From the NCBI GenBank assembly GCA_012845835.1, contig JABAKD010000021.1:9404006-9468005 (forward strand): a stretch of DNA of 64,000 nt, written 5' to 3'. Both the position numbers and the translations under genes were made by a program. The stretch is from Undaria pinnatifida (lineage: Eukaryota > Sar > Phaeophyceae > Laminariales > Alariaceae). The notes under the pieces are model-generated. The model saw only the letters and a list, made by a program, of their open reading frames with translations. It searched no databases and was not told where the DNA came from. Below are positions 57,700 through 64,000 of this stretch, one piece after another; within the stretch, counting starts at the first letter, position 1; each line of letters starts with the position of its first letter.

Positions 57700-58349
57700 G
57701 AATATATTTATGTGCGATCCCATAACGTCACGATCATATAATCCAGGCCGCCCACGAGTATCGAAACACACCTTGTACTCGGTGGCAACATATTCTTCGC
57801 CTTTCGCACACGCAAGTGTCCGTTTAGCCAGATGCTCTCGACGGGTCCGATATCTCGCATTTTCTCCACCAACTTGCATCTGGTCTCCAGCCCAATATCT
57901 AGACACCAAGCTTTCGCATTGCTTCAGGTCTGTCTCGTGTTCCCAAGTTTTCACGGGAACCTTATCCCAACTTGTACACTATTGAACCGTGTTTTTTCGT
58001 CCTAATATCGCGTTATGTTTGCATTATTTTGGTCTTATACCTAGGGCATGGAATTGTTCATCAGTGTTTGTTTTTTTCTGCAAATCAATTTGTTTTTGGG
58101 AGACGTGTTGAGCTCGCGAATTGAGCATCCCCACAAAAACAGTAGCGCACCTTTATCGCTCTAACGTAGCACGCGTCATCTATCGCATCCGGGAGTATCT
58201 GCCAATGTGTACGTCGTTTGGCGCTAACCCTGTCCCTCTCCTAACATTGTTGTTACGTGCGGCTACTACGTGTATTAGCATTTCTTCACGATTCTTCTGG
58301 ATATAAGCTATTACATACGATAACGTTTGACGCAGAGAATGGTTTAGTT

Positions 58350-58860
58350 TTTTAGACCATTCCGTTAGTTTGGGATTGATATGAGCTAATCAATTTTTTA
58401 ACAGCCCTCATACACTGCTCTGCTAAATTTCGGATATGAATATGGTACCTACATCCGTGAAGAAACGTGTGTGGACGACCCCATCGTGGTATGTAGTCGT
58501 CTATAATTCTCGAAAAACACCTGTCTTCTAACTCATGCTTCGTCATTGCATATCCTTCCGCGTGCCTCCTAAATATATTGGCGTTGACAAAGACGCAGAC
58601 GTCGCCATTCTTTGTTCCCGGCAGTGGTCCCAACAAATCAAAGAGTACCATCTGCCCCGGGCAACCAGGTGATGGCAAGGAAGCTTGGGGCCACCTTGTG
58701 GTACGTCAGGCGCTCTTTCACGCTTGACAAGTGCACCACCTTGTGATCCACACCACTTAACACTATCAGCCATTCCTATCCACCAACAATGCCGCTGCAA
58801 CAAGCCAACGGTCACCTTTTCACCCAGGTGAACAGCTTCCTTGTATGTATGTGCTGTTCA
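58350..58860 (-). mobile_element. Integrase region of the second Ty3 element
   Basis: The blocks VLFDLLGPLPGTKNGDVCVF, YIPRWGRPHTFLHG and SSYQSQTNGMV match the Ty3 integrase core. They are preceded by a decayed zinc-binding entry (LLQRHCWWIGMADSVKW). This is a fossil copy. Confidence 0.8.
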
Positions 58861-59689
58861 TCGCACATGGCCTTAATAACAATGGCACGCATGTCCTCAC
58901 CTGCTCCTCCCCTCACAAACGCTTGAACCATCTCAGATACCTATCCTCGTGATACGCGGGTTCAATGGAAAGGCGGTTCTTTGTTTTAATTTTTTATTTG
59001 TGCAGTTCCATTACTTTTACTTCTCTGCTGCCTACAGTATGTTGTATTGCCTCGTCAGAGATGTCCTTTACGGAGACCTTGGCAAGGAGAAGTATGACTG
59101 CTACTCTTGGCCGGTTCATCATTGAGTTGCGCCGCCAACCAATAACTGGAATGTTTTTCGCACAACCTCTCAACATATTCTCGTGCTTCCATACTGTCTA
59201 ATATCTCCTCTGGGAGTTCCTCATTAGCCTTCATATGATTGGGGTTGCCGGCTACTCCAACGCCACTGCTTTCTTCCCGGTTAATCACGTCTACCATTTG
59301 GTTCTATTTCAAACCCAAACATATCTGTGCTTTTTGCGTCGTGGGACATGCATGCAATATCAGCCCTGGTTCCTGTTGACCAATCACTACTTGCAAAGTC
59401 GGAGGTATTAGAGGGGTATCGCCTGGCACTGGAAATATAGGTTGTTGTTCGACTGTGGTGGTTTTTCGTTTTACGCTCAATCTGGATCGTCTCCCACAGA
59501 CAAGTTGCTTCTTGTTTGGCTGTGAGTGTGACCGACCTTAGCCTTCTCCACCCCACGGCAAAATCAAATCGGGGTCAAGCCTTTACCCGTGTACTAAGCT
59601 TGAAGTCGGCAGGTTCGTCAACCGGGCAAGATATACTCCACCGGCACCAATCATGCATACATCAACAGCCGTTGGATCAGATAGATGAA

Positions 59690-59860
59690 CATCGGGCTGT
59701 CGATCAGCTTTCGTAGCTGGTGACGGCAATCTCGACAATACGTCCGCGTTCCCTTTTTTTCTTTCGGCTGGTCGACAATCCAAAGTATACCAATAGCCAC
59801 TGAGAATATCATACATCCACTGAACTCGATTAACCTTGATTGCTAGACTCTCCACGTTCC
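59690..59860 (-). mobile_element. RNase H end of the second Ty3 element
   Basis: NRVQWMYDILSGYWYTLDCR followed by KKGNADVLSRLP matches the RNase H end pattern (RW...LS.Y.y.v.yr.G..N.nADaLSRlP). Confidence 0.8.
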
Positions 59861-60479
59861 TCAGTGATTGTTGATCGCTTACTACAACAAAGGGTATCCC
59901 GTAAACAACTTTCGGTTATTTTCGACAGCCCACACGATAGCCGCACATTCCATTTCCGTCGCACTCCAATTTCGTTTATTGGGGAGAGTCATTCTGCTAC
60001 AAAAACACATAGGGAGGGTTGTCGTGTCTGGCTATGCCTGCTCAACTACTGCACTGGACTCATCAATCAATGTATCGGTGTAATCAAACGAAACTCGATC
60101 GTTCCCCGGATAAGTTTGATTTGAAATACAGTGAGGGTAAAATGTCTGGGCTGGATAACCGGTTCGACAACCGTTGTACAGTCTTAACATGATCTGTTGT
60201 AAACACGAATTTTTAATCCATTTCAAGAGATTACTCAGAGCTCACGTAACGGTCGTCATCAGTGGCAAAACTGTCCGGTAGTATAACAGCCCTCCTAACG
60301 AGGATCACGGTTGCCTTACGTTGGCAGTCATAGGTAGGTTCTTCATAGCTTCCACCTTGCCAGGATCCAGTTCTATTATTTTCGCTGTTACGCGATGACA
60401 CAAAACCTTGATCGTATGCACCCCCAAATATGCTTTCTTCGGCGCTACTTCAGGTCAAGCATTGTAAGCCGTTCGAAAA

Positions 60480-60990
60480 ACTCTTGGTCGCGCACATGAT
60501 CTGCTCCGCTTTCCGGAAACACGATATCGTCGATTAAAAGGCGAACACGTTTCAGTCCTTCAAAAACACGCAACATAATAAACTAGAACCAGGCAGAACT
60601 GGACAATGAACCCAGCGGCGTTACTGTTCACTCATACTTCCAAGCTTGTGTACACACCGATGTCAAAGGAATATTATCCTGGTGTACAGAGCACTGGAAG
60701 AAAACACTAACAAAACCCACAGTACTAAACACGTTTGCGCCGTAAAGGTGCGACAACAAACCATCAACCATTGGCAAAAACATAACCGGTACAAACGGTT
60801 GCGCGTTCAACCTTATATATTGGACAGTAAGACGGATACGACCATCAGGGTTTTGAGCGATGACTATTGATAGACTGGACCAGTTCGAAATGCATCGTCG
60901 CGTTGTTCCTGCCACAACAAGTTTATCAATATCGGTTGGTACCTTTGACGCTAACAGTGGGGAATGACTGTATGGCCAATGATTCACAGG
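60480..60990 (-). mobile_element. Reverse transcriptase region of the second Ty3 element
   Basis: NPDGRIRLTVQYIRLNAQ, FLPMVDGLLSHLYGANVFST and IPLTSVCTQAWKYE match Ty3 reverse transcriptase blocks. RVRLLIDDIVFPESG (about 60,515-60,545) is the catalytic box in the form L-I-D-D. This is a fossil copy. Confidence 0.8.
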
Positions 60991-61949
60991 TTGTGCATCC
61001 TTCCTGAAAACAATGCGAAAATGGTCTACATTGACACACGCCCCAAATCAGTGCAATGTTTTGAAAAGCGGAGTGCGTGTTTATTGAGTAAATTTCAAAG
61101 AAAATCAATATCTTCCGTCGTCCAAAGTCTCTCTTCAATATAAAAGTGTGTCGCACCCGAGTGTACTGGAATATTGTTCCACATTCTCATAAATGGTTTT
61201 CGTTTGTAAGGGGTTGAATTAGACACCCCAGCTGGGTGCTGGTTCACAATTCGTTGTTTTGGAGCTACCATCTCCTGTTACGATATTCACAACAGTTAGG
61301 TCTGTCGGGAACATGTCTGCGTTATCTAACTTACATGATTATCACCGTTCACCACCCACACTACTCAAACGCATTCCTGTTTGCACCAACAAACCATCCT
61401 CATTTTGTATGCGCACATGAATTCCATAAACTCCAGCTTCCACTAGTGCTTCTTACCAGAACCCTTCCGGACCAAATTGTCCGTCATAAGCCCCTTCCGC
61501 AAATCCGTGCAATCCGTGTTAGTATGGCGTACGTCCGTCAAGGTCATGGCATCTGGCAATTGATTGCCATGGCTTGTTACTCGGACTACCACGCGGTCAT
61601 CTCCGTTACGCTTACTCATGCATACTGCCCTAGTGACCCACTGAGTGTAACATTGATTATATTTTTCAACACCTCGCTCGGGTTAAATTAAGGTTGAAAT
61701 CGTCCTGGTGTCGTTGATATATCAGTACGTCCGAACGGGAAAATGCGATCAGCTATGACGACCGAGTAATATTGCCGTCAACATAGGCACACATCGGGCA
61801 CAACGTGGACATGCACTACCATACATACATTTGAAGGCTGCGTAGACTGGCGCCCAATGCTTCCCCTGTTATTAAGATACATATTCAACCGGACATGATA
61901 GGAGGGGACTATAAGGCACTGTGGAAGTTTCTCCAAATTTTCGGAGCTA

Positions 61950-62060
61950 TGTTTGTTAACCCATCTTTCTGAGCGGCACCACACGCAAGCATACGCAGCC
62001 ATACCTTCATTTGCATGAAGGATGCTGGGCTCCCGGTATCCAATCGAGCAGTACATGCGT
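61950..62060 (-). mobile_element. Protease region of the second Ty3 element
   Basis: ACTARLDTGSPASFMQMKVW carries the aspartic protease signature D-T-G-S/A with the typical following Ser-Phe. It lies upstream of the reverse transcriptase on the same strand. Confidence 0.65.
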
Positions 62061-62130
62061 GGGTCCACAGGGCCCTGCTGCCCGCAAACCGCTGCAACTC
62101 AGCTGTATGGTGTGTCCTATTCAATCTCAC

Positions 62131-64000
62131 TTCTCCCCCTTATGCTCGCGAAAATTCTGACCGAAAAACAGCACGTTCCCTGTTTGAGATTACCCCGCGG
62201 GCACGGGGAAACACAGAGATAGAGGTATCAGGCCCTTCTCTCAAAGGCGCATAAAGGGAGTATGTAGGATTGATTCCCTTCGCGTCGGGAAAGTCGTTAG
62301 TGACCCCAATTTCTTACTACTAATCATATTCGACTGTTTCACAGCGTTCAAAACAGGCAAGGTTCTGCTTGATGAATGGACATCCCCGACCATCTCTGGG
62401 TCCACGTCGTCCCTACTCTGTTTTTCGAGTATATCTTGCTCAATTTTGGTTCAATTGGAACCCGCACGCCTTGCCGTGTTGCACGACTCCTCAATATATT
62501 TGTACCAACAAGCGCACCTCCAACGGTCGCTGGCAGGGCTCGTCCCGCGCGAGGGTTACCAGGTGTACGTCGACCTGGGTAACACCCAAATCGCTCGCGG
62601 TCCCTAGTCCGTTTTCCTACAACTCCCCGGGCGCTCGTATCCTGGAGTGTGGTTGGCAATAACTTCAGTTGATCAGCCGAAGGGGGGGCGCTCTTCTCCC
62701 CTACAATAGCAGATATATACTCGGAAAGCGTATGACTGCTTGCTGCTACACTCGGCTCTTCTCTGCCGCTTCAAACATGCGTCACACCCGGGGGCCTAAT
62801 ACGACAAATAGCGCCGCCTGGACGGCCAGGCCCCGCCGTATCAGTACTAACGACGGGACGTGTCGAAAGGCGTGACACAGAAAGAACGCTCGACGGCGAT
62901 TCGGTGGAATTTCTCCCATTGCTACCCGACTGCGATTATTGGTGTTACTGATCTTACCGTTCATAGACAGATTGCATTCTGCTTCTTGACCCAGCGCCGC
63001 CTAATGCAGTACGGAGCCAACCGAACGAAATTGGCTCGTAGCCGCGGGTCTTATTGCCCCTATGGCTATTATCGTACGGACTCTACCTCCATCGCGACCA
63101 GAGGGGTGGTGCGAGAGAAATGGATGCGGTGCTGCCGGCAAAGAGTCTAATTTTCGCCGACTATTCATGTATTTCGATTGTTATGCTTGGCCCGGGCCTG
63201 CGCACACTTACACAACTTGTGTTACCACTGGCGCTAGAGATTTTCTGTCTCGTCAGGAACACCATCCCCGATAGCAGCGTGGATTAAAGCGGAATGCTTG
63301 ATGCGTTTGGCGGGGCTTTCACGAGCAAAATGTCCGCCTTCAGTGCAGTTCAAACCGTTAGGCCTAGACGCCCGGGGAGCTGCGTCGCATTCCTCGCGGG
63401 AAATAAAAGAGATATAGAATGGTGGATATTACATATCTTTACCCAATATCTTTCTCCTCTATGATGGCGTTCACCTTCCAAGTTTCCCCGCTTTGTCCTC
63501 AAAAAGATATATCTCTGCTGACACCGCCCCACCGAATTGCCTACTCCTAAACGCTTAATTATATGTCCTAGACCAAGTGACCACCCCGCCCGCCACCAGA
63601 ACAGCCGCAGTTGCGCTGGTCTGGTTCAGCGTTGGGTGTTTCAACGATTCCATCAAGACATCTCAAAACTATCGAAAGATAACGCACGCATATTCCTTCC
63701 CGTAAAATCTTGGTGCACTCAGCCCCTCAAACTGATCGTCCACCGCCATCTTTAACGCTATATGCATCGTCTTATCCTTGGGAGTAACATGACTGATGCA
63801 TCTAACATTACCTACTAAAAATCTCATCTCCGACAAAAAACTACTCAATGGGGTGCCTACCAGCACCACCTAGGCCTTCAAAGCCTGCATCATGTGAATA
63901 GCCTGTGAACACAATGGTTGTGTGAAGGCTCTGTCTTCTATGCGAAGAGATGCAGAGGTGGCACCGAAGTGTCTGTTAAGATCACTTGTGATAAGAAAGA
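62131..64000. other. No recognised gene up to the right edge
   Basis: This is where gag and the 5' LTR of the second Ty3 element would be expected. A minus-strand stretch near 63,670-63,870 (KDKTMHIALKMAVDDQFEGL) has a globular composition but no family I recognise. Confidence 0.4.

Larger units (their letters stand above)
57700..62130 (-). mobile_element. Second Ty3 (Metaviridae) element, heavily decayed, minus strand
   Basis: Ty3 domains appear in the right order from right to left: protease (about 62.0 kb), reverse transcriptase (60.5-61.0), RNase H end (59.7-59.85) and integrase (58.35-58.85). It differs clearly in sequence from the Ty3 element at 14.8-23.7 kb, so it is another lineage. 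Many breaks are present. No LTRs were recognised; the 5' part probably lies to the right, possibly beyond the window. Confidence 0.75.

Noticed and set aside
57676-57954. Minus-strand open frame as the C-terminal integrase tail of the second Ty3 element
   Set aside because: Position fits, but I could not match any tail motif, so no separate feature was made.

Overview
The window is a repeat-dominated stretch of a eukaryotic nuclear genome. It has no operons, no ribosome-binding sites and no dense coding. Instead it holds spliceosomal-looking introns of 0.3-2 kb or more, several retroelement fossils, a tRNA-like SINE, micro- and minisatellites, and long stretches with no recognisable gene. The species cannot be named from the sequence. 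The mix of Copia, chromodomain Ty3, a DIRS-like tyrosine-recombinase element of a kind I associate with oomycetes and relatives, and long introns suggests a large-genome protist or alga, perhaps a stramenopile. That is a weak inference.

Layout. 1-460: 3' half of a broken DDE_Tnp_4 (Harbinger-like) transposase. 2252-8665: a nearly complete Copia element, plus strand, with 532-bp LTRs about 3% apart and a TACAC target-site duplication. 10.14-10.93 kb: an internally deleted relative of the DIRS-like element found further right. 11.0-14.34 kb: two near-identical copies of an unclassified repeat (family D) flanking a 620-bp near-identical copy of part of the neighbouring Ty3 element; each D copy carries the same SINE. 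14.77-23.68 kb: an old Ty3 chromovirus, minus strand, whose LTRs each contain a tRNA-like cloverleaf. 25.25-30.59 kb: the DIRS-like element, minus strand, with a 94-bp tandem array. 33.19-34.71 kb: a widely spaced inverted repeat.

From about 36.8 to 50.9 kb the plus strand carries what looks like a many-exon host gene. Its last two exons (49,340-49,475 and 50,576-50,889) join in phase into a C-terminal transmembrane segment with a basic tail and are the best supported host coding sequence here. Upstream exons are progressively less certain. A 2.5-kb degenerate CCATGG minisatellite that reverses strand polarity at a perfect 20-bp palindrome (42.98-45.48 kb) lies inside this region, probably in a large intron. 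A second possible gene start lies at 52.2 kb.

54.66-55.47 kb is another family D copy. 57.7-62.13 kb is a second, more decayed Ty3 fossil on the minus strand, with protease, reverse transcriptase, RNase H and integrase in the expected order. Nothing recognisable follows to the right edge.

The most unusual signals are the strand-switching palindromic minisatellite, the tRNA-like fold inside the LTRs of the Ty3 element, and the recent D/Ty3/D mosaic.
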